A stretch of DNA of 24,003 nt from CADCVT01 sp035940955 (GTDB lineage: Bacteria; Actinomycetota; Thermoleophilia; Solirubrobacterales; Solirubrobacteraceae), in NCBI GenBank assembly GCA_035940955.1, contig DASZEJ010000009.1, forward strand, positions 1 to 24,003, written 5' to 3'. Under the pieces are notes generated by a model that was not told the DNA's origin, searched no databases, and worked only from the letters and a program-made list of their open reading frames with translations. Below are positions 1 to 7,608 of the stretch, piece by piece (position 1 is the stretch's first letter; each line of letters opens with the position of its first letter). Made by a program: the position numbers and the translations under genes.

Positions 1-1046
1 GGCTCGGCTCGCGGTGCGGGCGGCAGCAGCTCCGGCAGCCCCTCATCGCCCGCCTCGACGTCGAGGATCGCATGATGGGTGCGGTCTCCGGAGACGTAGG
101 CCTGGTTGGCGACCATCAACCGCGTCCCGAGGAAGCTCACGTTCGACGGGCCGTCGAACGGGACCGAGCTGCCGTTCGCGCCGCCGCCGGGGACGGTCGG
201 GAACCGCTCGCGCTCGCGGCCGCCGCCCGGCTCGATCACCGCGATCTGGTTCGCCGCGAGCAGCGCGACGTAGATCGCCCCCGACCGCGCGATGCCGAAC
301 CCGTCGGGGCCGTCGGCCGGCCGGCTCTCCCACACCTGCGACATCGTCCCGGGCGACCCGTCGGGCTGGATCGGCACCGCGAACAGCCGCCCGGTCGAAG
401 CGTTGCCGCCGAGCAGACCGCCGCCCGCCTGCGACTGGACCGCCACGAGCAGCGTCCGCCCGTCCGCCGCCAGCTCGATCCCCGTCGTCCCGAACTCCCC
501 GCCGTCGAGCCGCGGGTCGCGCAGCCACGCGACCGGCGCGCCCCCGCCCGGCGGCACCCGCCACAGCACCGGCTGCGCGTAGTCGGTGACGTAGAGCGCG
601 CCGTCCGGCCCCCACGCGCCGTAGTTCGGGATCGACCCCTCGGGGAACGCCGCGTACAGCGACTGCTCGCCGGTCCGCCGGTCGAGCACCAGCGCGCGCG
701 GCGGGGACTTGTCGAGCAGCACGAGCCGGCCGGCGCCGTCGCTCGTCGCCACCTGCACGCCGTGCGGCTGGTCGAGCCGCTGGCCCTCCACCGTCCACGA
801 CCGCAGCAGCGTACCGTCGCCGTCGTACTCGAAGACCCGCGACGCGACCGTGTCACCGTTCGGGTTCGTGTACGTCCCCTCGTAGACCCGGCCGTTCGGG
901 TGGACGTAGGCGTGCGCCGGGAACCCCGGGGTCGGGACGAGCGCCAGCACCGACGTCTCCCACCGGTCGCGCGCGGACGCGACGGGCGCGGCGAGCAGAG
1001 CCGCGAGCGCCGCCGCCAGCGCCGCCGCGACCAGCGCCCGCCTCAC
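1..1046 (-). CDS. Secreted SMP-30/gluconolactonase-like beta-propeller protein (3' end cut by window)
   Basis: The frame is open from a GTG at 1046 to the window edge: 348 complete codons and no stop, so the C-terminus is missing. Residues 1-25 form a Sec signal peptide (two Arg, then a long Ala/Leu core, cleavage near VASA-RD). The rest shows repeated propeller-like blades: HAYVHPNGRVYEGTY, QPHGVQVATSDGAGRLVLLD, YGAWGPDGALYVTDY, GTTGIELAADGRTLLVAV, PDGFGIARSGAIYVAL and PSNVSFLGTRLMVANQ. This spacing of DG-x-LYV-type strands is typical of SMP-30/gluconolactonase/NHL propellers. The substrate is unknown; an extracellular sugar-lactonase or plain binding role is possible. The GTG overlaps the TGA of the upstream amine oxidase gene (GTGA, 1043-1046), so the two are probably co-translated. 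Other reading frames here give Arg-rich low-complexity shadows. Confidence 0.8.
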   Translation of the reverse strand, partial: MRRALVAAALAAALAALLAAPVASARDRWETSVLALVPTPGFPAHAYVHPNGRVYEGTYTNPNGDTVASRVFEYDGDGTLLRSWTVEGQRLDQPHGVQVATSDGAGRLVLLDKSPPRALVLDRRTGEQSLYAAFPEGSIPNYGAWGPDGALYVTDYAQPVLWRVPPGGGAPVAWLRDPRLDGGEFGTTGIELAADGRTLLVAVQSQAGGGLLGGNASTGRLFAVPIQPDGSPGTMSQVWESRPADGPDGFGIARSGAIYVALLAANQIAVIEPGGGRERERFPTVPGGGANGSSVPFDGPSNVSFLGTRLMVANQAYVSGDRTHHAILDVEAGDEGLPELLPPAPRAE

Positions 1047-2566
1047 GCCTCCAGCACTTCCTTCGCCGCCCGCTCCCCCGACCGCACGGCGCCGTCCATG
1101 TAGCCGTTCCAGTACGTCGACGTCTCGGTCCCGGCCCAGTGGATGCGCCCGACCGGCCGGCGCAGCGCCGCGCCGTACGCGAGCAGCGTCCCCGGACCGT
1201 GGACGCCCACCGGCCCGCCGCGGCTCCACGCCTCGTTCGGCCACTGGGTGTCGAAGAACTCAACTGGGCTGCGCGCCTCCGCGCCGAAGAAGTCCGCGAA
1301 GTCGCCGAGCACGCGCGCCCGCCGGTCGGCGTCGCTCATCCGCGCGTACGCCCGCGCCTTGTCCCCGCCGACGAACCCGAAGATCACGCCCGGCGAGCCG
1401 TCCGGCGGCGAGTCGTCGAACGTCGCGGTCACGAGGTGGTCGGTGCTCAGCGCCGTCCCGTTCAGCCCCCGCTCCCGCCAGAACGGCCGCTCGTACGCGG
1501 CGGCGACCTTCGTCAGCGCGCCCTGCCCGAGCCGCTGCGTCAGCTGGTCGCGCTCCATCGGCAGCGCCGGGTCGTACTGGATGCGCCCGGCGAGCGCCGG
1601 CGGCACCGCGACGATCACGCGCCCGCCCGCGAAGACATGGCTGTCGGTCCGCACCGTCACGCCCCGCGCCGTCTGCTCGATCCGCCGCACCGGCGCGCCC
1701 AGCACCAGCCGCCGCGCGCCGAGCTGCGCCGCGACGTTCGTCGCGATCGCGGCCGACCCGCCGTGGAAGCGCCACATCTGCGCGCCGTTGCGGGTGTTGA
1801 AGTTGCGGTCGAACGTGCCGGGCGTGCGCTCGTCGCCCGACGCGGCGATGTAGAAGAGCGTGAAGAGCAGCGACAGGTCGCGCGCCTCGGTGCCGAAGAT
1901 CGGCCGCGTCGCGACGGGGAGGAGCGACCGGAAGCGCTCGCTGCGGCTGTTGTCGCGCACCCACGTCTCGAGCGTCTGCCCGTCCCACTCGCGCGCCCGC
2001 GCCGACTCCCACGGCGCGTCGACCGGCACCTCCTTCGACATCTCGTTGAGCTGCGTGACGACTGCGGCCAGCTCCGCGAGGATCGCCGGGTCCGGCGGGG
2101 CGGTGCCGGTCGGCCCGGTGTCGCTGTACTCGGACCGGTCGCCCTGGATGTACGCGACGTTGTTGCCGGTCGTGTACGTCTCGAAGATGCCGACGCCGAC
2201 CTGCTCGGCCAGCGCGAGCACGCGGTTCTGCGTCGGGCCGACGAACGTCCCGCCGCGCTCGGACTGCTCGCCGCCCGGCAGCTCGTGGTTCCACACGCGC
2301 CCGCCGACGCGGTCGCGCGCCTCGACGACGATCACCGATTTGCCCGCCCGCACGATCTCGCGCGCCGCCGTGAGCCCGGCGAACCCGGCGCCGACGACGA
2401 TGACGTCCGCGCCGGTGGGGGTGCGCGGCGGGCGGCGCCTGCGGGTGCGGCGCCTGCGGCGGCGGCGCTGGGCGGCGTCGGCGTCGGCCGCGAGCAGGGC
2501 GCCCGCGCCGGCGGCGGCGGCACCCGCGCCGATGAAGCCCCGGCGGGTGACGGAGGTGTCGGTCAT
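1043..2566 (-). CDS. Tat-exported flavin monoamine oxidase family protein
   Basis: FAD-dependent amine oxidase of 507 residues. The N-terminus (residues 1-32) is a twin-arginine signal with RR at 8-9 (TRRGFIG), an Ala/Gly-rich core and an ADADA-type cleavage region. It is followed by an unusual Arg run at about 34-46. The Rossmann dinucleotide-binding motif VVGAGFAGL lies at 57-65 and continues into VIVVEARDRVGGR, the standard start of amine oxidases. The C-terminus carries the FAD-contacting GRIHWAGTETSTYWNGYMDGAVRSG signature. The family oxidises amines or amino acids to imines with release of H2O2; the substrate cannot be read from sequence. The ATG at 2566 is chosen because it starts the Tat signal; the frame stays open for 214 codons further upstream, but that part is antisense to the aldolase gene. 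It overlaps the downstream propeller gene by 4 bases, and 33 bases separate it from the divergent aldolase. Confidence 0.9.
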   Translation of the reverse strand: MTDTSVTRRGFIGAGAAAAGAGALLAADADAAQRRRRRRRTRRRRPPRTPTGADVIVVGAGFAGLTAAREIVRAGKSVIVVEARDRVGGRVWNHELPGGEQSERGGTFVGPTQNRVLALAEQVGVGIFETYTTGNNVAYIQGDRSEYSDTGPTGTAPPDPAILAELAAVVTQLNEMSKEVPVDAPWESARAREWDGQTLETWVRDNSRSERFRSLLPVATRPIFGTEARDLSLLFTLFYIAASGDERTPGTFDRNFNTRNGAQMWRFHGGSAAIATNVAAQLGARRLVLGAPVRRIEQTARGVTVRTDSHVFAGGRVIVAVPPALAGRIQYDPALPMERDQLTQRLGQGALTKVAAAYERPFWRERGLNGTALSTDHLVTATFDDSPPDGSPGVIFGFVGGDKARAYARMSDADRRARVLGDFADFFGAEARSPVEFFDTQWPNEAWSRGGPVGVHGPGTLLAYGAALRRPVGRIHWAGTETSTYWNGYMDGAVRSGERAAKEVLEA

Positions 2567-2586
2567 CGCCGCCCGGATCGTGCCAT

Positions 2587-2592
2587 TAGAGT
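2587..2592 (+). promoter_or_regulatory. -10 box TAGAGT of a probable leaderless aldolase mRNA
   Basis: TAGAGT lies exactly 7 bases before the ATG at 2600, with no Shine-Dalgarno sequence between. A TANNNT box at this distance would place transcription initiation at the start codon. The divergent gap is only 33 bases, so any -35 contacts would lie inside the amine oxidase gene; no TTGACA-like hexamer is evident. Confidence 0.55.
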
Positions 2593-2599
2593 CGCGCGG

Positions 2600-3253
2600 A
2601 TGCTGCACTTCGCCGAGCGCGAGCAGGTGGCGGCGGCCGCTCGCAGCCTCGCCTCGCAGGGCCTCGTGACCGGCTCGTCCGGCAACGTCTCCCTCCGCGC
2701 CGGCGAGCACCTCGCGGTGACCCCGACCGGCGCCGCGCTCGCCGAGCTCGAGCCGCGGCAGGTCACGGTCGTCGACCTCGACGGCGAGGTGGTCGACGGC
2801 GACCTCGCGCCGACCTCCGAGCTCGGGCTGCACCTCGGCGCCGTCGAGCGGTACGGGGCCGGCGCCGTCGTGCACACCCACGCGCCGGTGGCGACCGCGC
2901 TGTCGTGCGTGCTCGACGAGGTCCCGTGCGTCCACTACGAGATGCTCCTGCTCGGCGGGACGGTCCGCGTCGCCCCGTACGCGACGTTCGGGTCGCCCGA
3001 GCTGGCCGCGGCGGTGCTCGACGCGCTCGACGGCCGCACCGCCGCGCTGATGGCGAATCACGGCACGCTGACGTACGGCGCCGACCTGGCCGCCGCGGTG
3101 CGCGCCACGGAGCTGCTCGAGTGGGCGTGCACGCTGTACTGGCGGGCGCGGGCGATCGGCGAGCCGCGGGCGCTGGACGAGGAGCAGCGCCAGGCGGTCG
3201 TCGACCACGCGGTGCGCACGCGCTACGGCGCGCCGCGGGGGGCCCGCCGGTGA
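2600..3253 (+). CDS. Class II aldolase/adducin family protein (L-fuculose-phosphate aldolase-like)
   Basis: Zinc-dependent aldolase of 217 residues, the usual FucA size. The catalytic set can be read directly: Glu74 (PTSELGLH), zinc ligands His92 and His94 (VVHTHAPVA) and His154 (MANHGTLTYG). These match the known arrangement of E. coli FucA (Glu73, His92, His94, His155). GLVTGSSGNVSLR at 21-33 is the phosphate-binding GNxS region. The family cleaves sugar 1-phosphates such as L-fuculose 1-phosphate into dihydroxyacetone phosphate and an aldehyde. The exact substrate is not evident and a decarboxylase or epimerase relative cannot be excluded. It is first in an operon with a PfkB kinase, whose GTG overlaps its TGA (3250-3253). 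The kinase would plausibly supply its phosphorylated substrate. The start is ATG 2600, probably leaderless. Confidence 0.88.
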   Translation: MLHFAEREQVAAAARSLASQGLVTGSSGNVSLRAGEHLAVTPTGAALAELEPRQVTVVDLDGEVVDGDLAPTSELGLHLGAVERYGAGAVVHTHAPVATALSCVLDEVPCVHYEMLLLGGTVRVAPYATFGSPELAAAVLDALDGRTAALMANHGTLTYGADLAAAVRATELLEWACTLYWRARAIGEPRALDEEQRQAVVDHAVRTRYGAPRGARR

Positions 3254-4176
3254 GGGCGATCGCGATGGGCGTGCACGTCCTCGACGTGCTCGTCCGCCCG
3301 GTGGAGGCGATCCCCGAGGGCCAGGGCGGCCAGCTCGTGGAGGAGATCCGGATGACCGCCGCGGGGTCGGCGGGCGGCCCGGCGCTCGTGCTCGCCCGCC
3401 TCGGCGCGGACGTCTCGTCCGCGGGCGCGATCGGCACCGACCCGGCGGGGGACCTGCTCGTGCGGCTGCTCGAGCGCGACGGCGTCGACACGTCGCTGCT
3501 CGTCCGCCGGGAGGACGTCCAGACGAGCGCCAGCGTCCTGCCGATCCGGCCGGACGGCTCGCGCCCCGCGTTCCACGTCATCGGCGCGAACGGGACGTAC
3601 GGGCCGGACGACGCGCCCTGGGACGCGATCGCGTCGGCCACGCACCTGCACCTCGGCGGGCCGGAGTTCATGGGCGGGGAGGCCGCGGCGCGCATCCTCG
3701 CGTTCGCGCGGGAGCGCGGCGTGACCACCTCGGCCGACGTGCTCGCGCCCGGCGACCAGGGGCTGATCGAGTGGATCGCGCCGGCGCTCGCGCACCTCGA
3801 CTGGTTCCTGCCGAACGACGAGCAGGCGGTCGGGTTCACCGGCGAGTCCGGCGTCGAGGCGGCGTGCCGCGCGCTCGTCGAGCGCGGCGCGGGCGGCGTC
3901 GCCGCGACGTGCGGCGCGGAGGGCGTGCTGCTGGTCGACGGGTCCGGGAGCGAGCGGGTGCCGGCGTTCGCGGTCGACGTGGTCGACACGACGGGCTGCG
4001 GCGACGCGTTCTCGGCCGGCTTCCTGCGCGGGCTGTCGCTCGGCCGCTCGCCGCGCGACGCGGCGGTGCTCGGCTGCGCGACGGCGGCGCTCGTCGCTCA
4101 GGGGCTCGGCACGGACGCCGGTCAGTACGATCTCGCGACCGTGGAGGCGTTCGCGGCCTCGACGGCCACCCGATGA
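3250..4176 (+). CDS. PfkB-family carbohydrate kinase
   Basis: Ribokinase-fold sugar kinase of 308 residues starting at GTG 3250 (an in-frame ATG at 3265 is a possible alternative). The N-terminal substrate region contains AAGSAGGPALVLARLGADVSSAGAIGTDPAGD (about 37-68), the ribokinase GG signature. The C-terminal PfkB signature VDTTGCGDAFSAGFLRGL lies at about 245-262, with Asp252 as the expected catalytic base and the GCGD anion hole. LPNDEQA at about 187-193 is the usual NxxE magnesium-binding region. It would transfer the ATP gamma-phosphate to a sugar or nucleoside hydroxyl. The neighbouring aldolase suggests that it makes the phosphosugar cleaved there. The start overlaps the aldolase stop (GTGA) and its own stop overlaps the next start (ATGA, 4173-4176), so translation is probably coupled through three genes. 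Confidence 0.9.
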   Translation: MRAIAMGVHVLDVLVRPVEAIPEGQGGQLVEEIRMTAAGSAGGPALVLARLGADVSSAGAIGTDPAGDLLVRLLERDGVDTSLLVRREDVQTSASVLPIRPDGSRPAFHVIGANGTYGPDDAPWDAIASATHLHLGGPEFMGGEAAARILAFARERGVTTSADVLAPGDQGLIEWIAPALAHLDWFLPNDEQAVGFTGESGVEAACRALVERGAGGVAATCGAEGVLLVDGSGSERVPAFAVDVVDTTGCGDAFSAGFLRGLSLGRSPRDAAVLGCATAALVAQGLGTDAGQYDLATVEAFAASTATR

Positions 4177-4907
4177 CCCGCGTCGCCTGCCTGCACCACC
4201 TCGCCCAGCCGTTCCTCGGCCTCGCCGAGCGCCCGCTGCGCGCGGCCGGGCTCGAGCTGGTGGAGCGCGACCTCGGCACCGGCGACCCGCTGCCGGCGCT
4301 GGACGAGGTCGACGCGATCCTCTCCTACGGCGGCGCGCAGTCGGCGACCGCGCTCGCGGACGATCCCGTGCTGACGGCCGAGGCCGAGCTGCTGCGGGAC
4401 GCGGTCGACGCCGGCGTGCCGGTGTTCGGCATCTGCCTCGGCGCGCAGCTCTTGGCCGCGTCGCTCGGGGCGGAGGTCCGGCGCGCGCGGCGGCGCACGG
4501 TGGCCTGGCACGAGCTGGAGCCGACCGCCGAGGCGGCGGGCGACCCGATCGTCGGCGCGCTCCCGCGGCCGGTGCGCGGCCTGCACTGGAACGAGGACGT
4601 CTTCGAGCTGCCCGAGGGCGCCGTCGAGCTGCTCGGTCCGCGGCGCGAGGGCGTCGAGGCGTTCCGCTTCGGCGAGTGCGCGTGGGGCGTGCAGTTCCAC
4701 CCGGAGGTCGACGGGGACGTCCTCGAGGGCTGGTACGCGACGTACGGCGAGTGGCTCGCGGAGGCCGGCGTCAGCGAGCAGCAGGCCCGCGCCGACGACG
4801 CCCGCCACCTGCCGGCGCAGCGCGCGCAGGCCGAGCGGCTGTTCGCCGCGTTCGCGTCGGTCGTCGCCGCCGCGCCGCGCCGCGTTGCCGTCCGACCGCG
4901 CGCGTAG
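4173..4907 (+). CDS. Class I glutamine amidotransferase (GMP-synthase-like GATase domain protein)
   Basis: Stand-alone 244-residue GATase1 protein. The nucleophile elbow VFGICLGAQLLA carries Cys88, and the other two triad residues are His176 and Glu178 in WGVQFHPEVD. The oxyanion strand appears as ILSYGGAQSA (about 49-58). GLHWNEDVFELPEGA is the loop typical of GuaA-like stand-alone GATases. These enzymes hydrolyse glutamine, or in some relatives gamma-glutamyl amides. No synthetase domain or partner subunit is encoded nearby, so its acceptor is unknown. The C-terminal 50 residues (after GWYATYGEW) are an Ala/Arg-rich helical tail. It is the third gene of the aldolase-kinase operon through an ATGA overlap. 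A role in amino-sugar or gamma-glutamyl metabolism is only a guess. Confidence 0.88.
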   Translation: MTRVACLHHLAQPFLGLAERPLRAAGLELVERDLGTGDPLPALDEVDAILSYGGAQSATALADDPVLTAEAELLRDAVDAGVPVFGICLGAQLLAASLGAEVRRARRRTVAWHELEPTAEAAGDPIVGALPRPVRGLHWNEDVFELPEGAVELLGPRREGVEAFRFGECAWGVQFHPEVDGDVLEGWYATYGEWLAEAGVSEQQARADDARHLPAQRAQAERLFAAFASVVAAAPRRVAVRPRA

Positions 4908-4950
4908 CTTCCCGGGCGTCTCGTTCCTTCCGAGTCGCCAGGGAGCTGGA

Positions 4951-5406
4951 ATGCCCCTCTGCTTCATCGAGCCACACGACGCCATCCGAGTCATCGCCGA
5001 GTCCGTCGGGCGCGAGGCGCGCCGTCAGCTCCTCGGCGAGCTCGTGCGCGCGTGGGTCGACGAGATCCCGGACGAGCAGCTCGCCTCGCACTACGCCAAG
5101 GCCGTCGGCGACCTCGACGAGCACGACCTCAACATGCTCGCGGCGTGGCACGCGTCGCTCGAGGTCGGCCAGCCGATCCCCAACCGCGACTTCCTCGTCA
5201 ACGTCTTCCCGACGCTCGGCGACAACCGCCGCGAGGCGCTGAAGATCGCTGCCGGCTTCCGCGGCGAGGAGGCGTTCGACGCCGGCGTCGCCGAGGAGCA
5301 GGCGCTGGAGACGGTCCTGCCGCACCTCTCGCGGGAGCGGTCGCTGGAGCTCGCGGCCGAGTGCCTGGAGCTCTACCTGTGGGACCGGCTGGGCTGCGAC
5401 AACTAG
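4951..5406 (+). CDS. Hypothetical protein, 151 residues, mostly helical
   Basis: I do not recognise a family. The protein is cytosolic-looking, rich in Glu, Ala, Leu and Arg, and predicted by eye to be nearly all helical, with no membrane segment or signal. The segment VGDLDEHDLNMLAAWHASLEVGQPIPNRDFLVNVFPTLG is the most distinctive. ATG 4951 is preferred over an in-frame start at 4885 because a purine-rich ribosome site (GGGAGCTGGA, 4941-4950) abuts it and the upstream part overlaps the GATase gene. A TAGCTT box at 4905-4910, overlapping the GATase stop, could be its own -10. Its TAG stop lies in a CTAG shared with the stop of the convergent dimethylargininase-like gene. Confidence 0.75.
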   Translation: MPLCFIEPHDAIRVIAESVGREARRQLLGELVRAWVDEIPDEQLASHYAKAVGDLDEHDLNMLAAWHASLEVGQPIPNRDFLVNVFPTLGDNRREALKIAAGFRGEEAFDAGVAEEQALETVLPHLSRERSLELAAECLELYLWDRLGCDN

Positions 5407-6155
5407 CGCCCCGGTAGCAGCACGCTGAGGCAGGTGAGCCCGGCCTCGACCGCCTCGAACTGGGCGATGTCGAGCCGGCTCACGTCGAGGCCCCGGTCGC
5501 GCAGGAGGTCGGCGGTGCGCGGTGCGGAGGCCGCGACGGCGACGCGCTCGCCGCCGAGGAGGAGGACGTTCGCGCCGGAGGGCTCGGGGGCCGCGACGGT
5601 CGGGCCGGGGGCGAACGCGCGCGCGTCGACGTGGTCCGGCGCGACGATCACCGTGCCGTCGGGCAGCGCCGTCGCCGCCGTCTTGAGGTGCAGGCAGGCG
5701 CGCACCGGCACGGCGACCGGCTCGAGCCCGTGCTCGCGGGCGAGCCGCGCGAGCGCTGCGAACCCCGCCTCGTCGGTGCGCGTCGAGCGGCCGACGAAGA
5801 GCCGGCCGCCCACGCGCAGCACGTCGCCGCCGTCCAGCGTCCCGTGCCCCGGGAGCGGCACCGCCGGGACGCCGAGCGCCTCCAGCGCCGCCGCGACCGA
5901 CTCGACCTCGGCGCGGCGGGCCGAATGCCCCGGCCGGGTTAGGACGACGCGGCCGTCCAGCGCGACCGCGGCGTCCTCGACGAACGGGGCATCCGGCAGG
6001 TCGTCGGCGGGCTCGACCTCGCGGACGTCCCAGCCGGCTCCCGCCAGCAGCTCGCGGTAGGCGGCGTGCTCGGCGGCGGCGCGGTCCGGGTCGACCGCCC
6101 GGCGCTCGACGTGCGTGACCGCGCCCTCGCCGATGCGCGGCCCGGGGCGCCGCAC
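5403..6155 (-). CDS. Dimethylarginine dimethylaminohydrolase (DDAH)-like amidinohydrolase
   Basis: Guanidino-group-modifying enzyme of the pentein fold, 250 residues, the usual DDAH size. Visible hallmarks: LVRRPGPRIGEGAVTH at the N-terminus, the substrate-binding acidic loop DLPDAPFVEDAAV (53-65), HGTLDGGDVL (104-113), catalytic His156 in CLHLKTAATAL and nucleophile Cys242 in EAGLTCLSVLL near the C-terminus. The family hydrolyses methylated arginine to citrulline plus methylamine; arginine deiminase or other amidinohydrolase activity is possible. The first canonical start is GTG 6155, but family alignment from memory suggests a few more residues. A CTG at 6173, overlapping the TGA of the HAD gene (CTGA), would give (M)TGVALVRRP. 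It is the last gene of a minus-strand operon and shares its stop CTAG with the convergent gene. Confidence 0.82.
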   Translation of the reverse strand: MRRPGPRIGEGAVTHVERRAVDPDRAAAEHAAYRELLAGAGWDVREVEPADDLPDAPFVEDAAVALDGRVVLTRPGHSARRAEVESVAAALEALGVPAVPLPGHGTLDGGDVLRVGGRLFVGRSTRTDEAGFAALARLAREHGLEPVAVPVRACLHLKTAATALPDGTVIVAPDHVDARAFAPGPTVAAPEPSGANVLLLGGERVAVAASAPRTADLLRDRGLDVSRLDIAQFEAVEAGLTCLSVLLPGR

Positions 6156-6169
6156 CAGCGCGACGCCGG

Positions 6170-6814
6170 TCAGCGCGGCCCCGCCCCGTCCAGCACGGCG
6201 TCCAAGTCGCGGATCGCCTGCTCGGTCGACTCGAAGCGGATCGGCACGATCCCGTGCTCGCGGGCGGCCTCGCAGTTCACCTCCAGGTCGTCGACGAACG
6301 CGCACGCCTCGCCGGGCAGCCCGAGCCGCTCCAGCGTCAGCTCGTAGATCCCAGGCTCGGGCTTGCGCATCCCCACGAACGCGGAGTCGACGACCAGCTC
6401 GAACAGCTCGTCGACCGGCAGCATGGAGCGCCAGCGAGCCTCCCACTCGCGCACGTTGTTCGTCAGCAGCGCGAGGCGCATGCCGCGCTCGTCGCGCAGC
6501 CGCCGCAGGTGCTCGATCATCTCCCCGTTGGGGCTCAGGTGCGCGAAGTAGTGCTCGGCGAAGTCCTGCAGCGGGACGCGGCGGCCGGCCTCCTCCTCCA
6601 GCGCGTCGCCGAGCAGGTCGAAGAACTGCGCCTCGGTGAGCCGCCCGCGCTCGAAGTCGAACAGCGGGTTCTCGCCGTGGCGCTCGGTGGCCCGCACCAT
6701 CGCCTTGCCGAGCGCCTCGATCGGCAGCCCCTGCGCGGCCATCGCGCGGGAGAACCCGCCGAAGAGCGGCGTCGTCAGCACGCCGCCGAAGTCCGAGATG
6801 ACCGCCTGGATCAC
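6170..6814 (-). CDS. HAD-superfamily hydrolase, subfamily IA-like
   Basis: Haloacid dehalogenase fold protein of 214 residues. Motif I is VISDFGGVLT (nucleophile Asp8), motif II LALLTNN, motif III Lys in RKPEPGIY and motif IV AFVDDLEVNCEAA. The second Asp of the usual DxD is Gly, as in YihX-type and epoxide-hydrolase-N-terminal-type HAD proteins, so phosphatase chemistry may differ from classical members. A four-helix cap follows motif I (FSRAMAAQGLPIEALGKAMVRATERHGE). Small phosphorylated or halogenated metabolites are the usual substrates; the identity here is unknown. The GTG start at 6814 overlaps the TGA of the upstream gene (GTGA, 6811-6814). Its own TGA lies against the start of the DDAH-like gene, so the two enzymes are probably made from one transcript. 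Confidence 0.87.
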   Translation of the reverse strand: MIQAVISDFGGVLTTPLFGGFSRAMAAQGLPIEALGKAMVRATERHGENPLFDFERGRLTEAQFFDLLGDALEEEAGRRVPLQDFAEHYFAHLSPNGEMIEHLRRLRDERGMRLALLTNNVREWEARWRSMLPVDELFELVVDSAFVGMRKPEPGIYELTLERLGLPGEACAFVDDLEVNCEAAREHGIVPIRFESTEQAIRDLDAVLDGAGPR

Positions 6815-7608
6815 GCGCGGCGCAGGATGTCGTACCGGCCCACGCCCGTGCGGCCCTCCATGCGCCACTCGAAGAACGCGCAGTCCAGGCGCAGGCTGCC
6901 GAGGTCGAGCGTCGTGCCGCAGCGCACGGTCCCCGCGGCGCGGTGCGGGTACTCGCCGTCGCCGTCGCCCACCCACAGCTCGAGCCCGGCGTGGACGTGC
7001 CGGCCGCCGGCGTCGTACGTCGTGCTGAGCCGCGGGTCGGCCACCGGCACCGGCGTGCCGTCGAGGACGACGCAGGCGGCGATCGACTCGTCGGCGTGGT
7101 GGTCGGCCGACGCGGGGCGGAGCGCGCTGAGCGTCACGGCGGTGCGGTCGTCCAGCCACGCGGTGACCGTGCGCGCCAGCTCGAGCTTCGCCCAGTCGGC
7201 GCGGCCCCAGGAGTGCCCGCGCTGGCCGAGAGCGTCGACCCGCCGCCCCTCGCCGCCCGCGGTGACCGTCCCCCGCACGCGGCACAGCTGCTCGTAGCCG
7301 TCGATGCCGCCGAGCGCGACGCGGGCGGGCGGGGCGAGCGCCTCGACCTCCAGGTCGAAGGCGCCGTCGAACGTCGCCCGCCAGCGGCGCAGCGGCTCGA
7401 CCGTCTCGATCCGCGCGCCCTCCGCTCGCACCGCCACGGGCTCCGTCCCGGCGAACAGGATCCCGGTGCTGCTCTGCTCCCCGTCGCCCGCGCTCGTGCG
7501 CGCGAGGCCGAACAGGTTCGCCCCCGGGTCGCCGAACGCGACCGTCACCGTGTCGCTCTCGCCGGCGCCGCGCGCCTGCGGCTGCTCGTGCTCGGGACCG
7601 ATCGTCAC
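6811..7608 (-). CDS. HSWG-motif calycin-like protein (CrtC/AttH or DUF7064-type)
   Basis: Protein of 265 residues with no signal peptide, rich in beta-strands. The segment RRVDALGQRGHSWGRADWAKLE is characteristic of proteins annotated as hydroxyneurosporene-synthase/AttH-like or DUF7064/7065, which share a lipocalin-like two-barrel fold. The N-terminal half includes VTVAFGDPGANLFGLARTS and AVRAEGARIETVEPLRRWRATFDG, the latter resembling the first barrel of that fold. Some relatives act on carotenoids or other hydrophobic substrates; no catalytic residues can be assigned. It sits between FxsA and the HAD hydrolase with 4-base GTGA overlaps on both sides (7605-7608 and 6811-6814), implying co-translation. 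The GTG start at 7608 is set by this overlap. Family assignment is from memory of the motif and is tentative. Confidence 0.72.
   Translation of the reverse strand: MTIGPEHEQPQARGAGESDTVTVAFGDPGANLFGLARTSAGDGEQSSTGILFAGTEPVAVRAEGARIETVEPLRRWRATFDGAFDLEVEALAPPARVALGGIDGYEQLCRVRGTVTAGGEGRRVDALGQRGHSWGRADWAKLELARTVTAWLDDRTAVTLSALRPASADHHADESIAACVVLDGTPVPVADPRLSTTYDAGGRHVHAGLELWVGDGDGEYPHRAAGTVRCGTTLDLGSLRLDCAFFEWRMEGRTGVGRYDILRRA

Noticed and set aside
2437..2476. GCGGCGCCTGCGG-type tandem repeat.
   Set aside because: It encodes the Arg run of the amine oxidase; it is a coding low-complexity tract, not a separate repeat element or CRISPR.
2567..3208. N-terminal extension of the amine oxidase by 214 residues.
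   Set aside because: It is antisense to the aldolase and precedes a complete Tat signal peptide.
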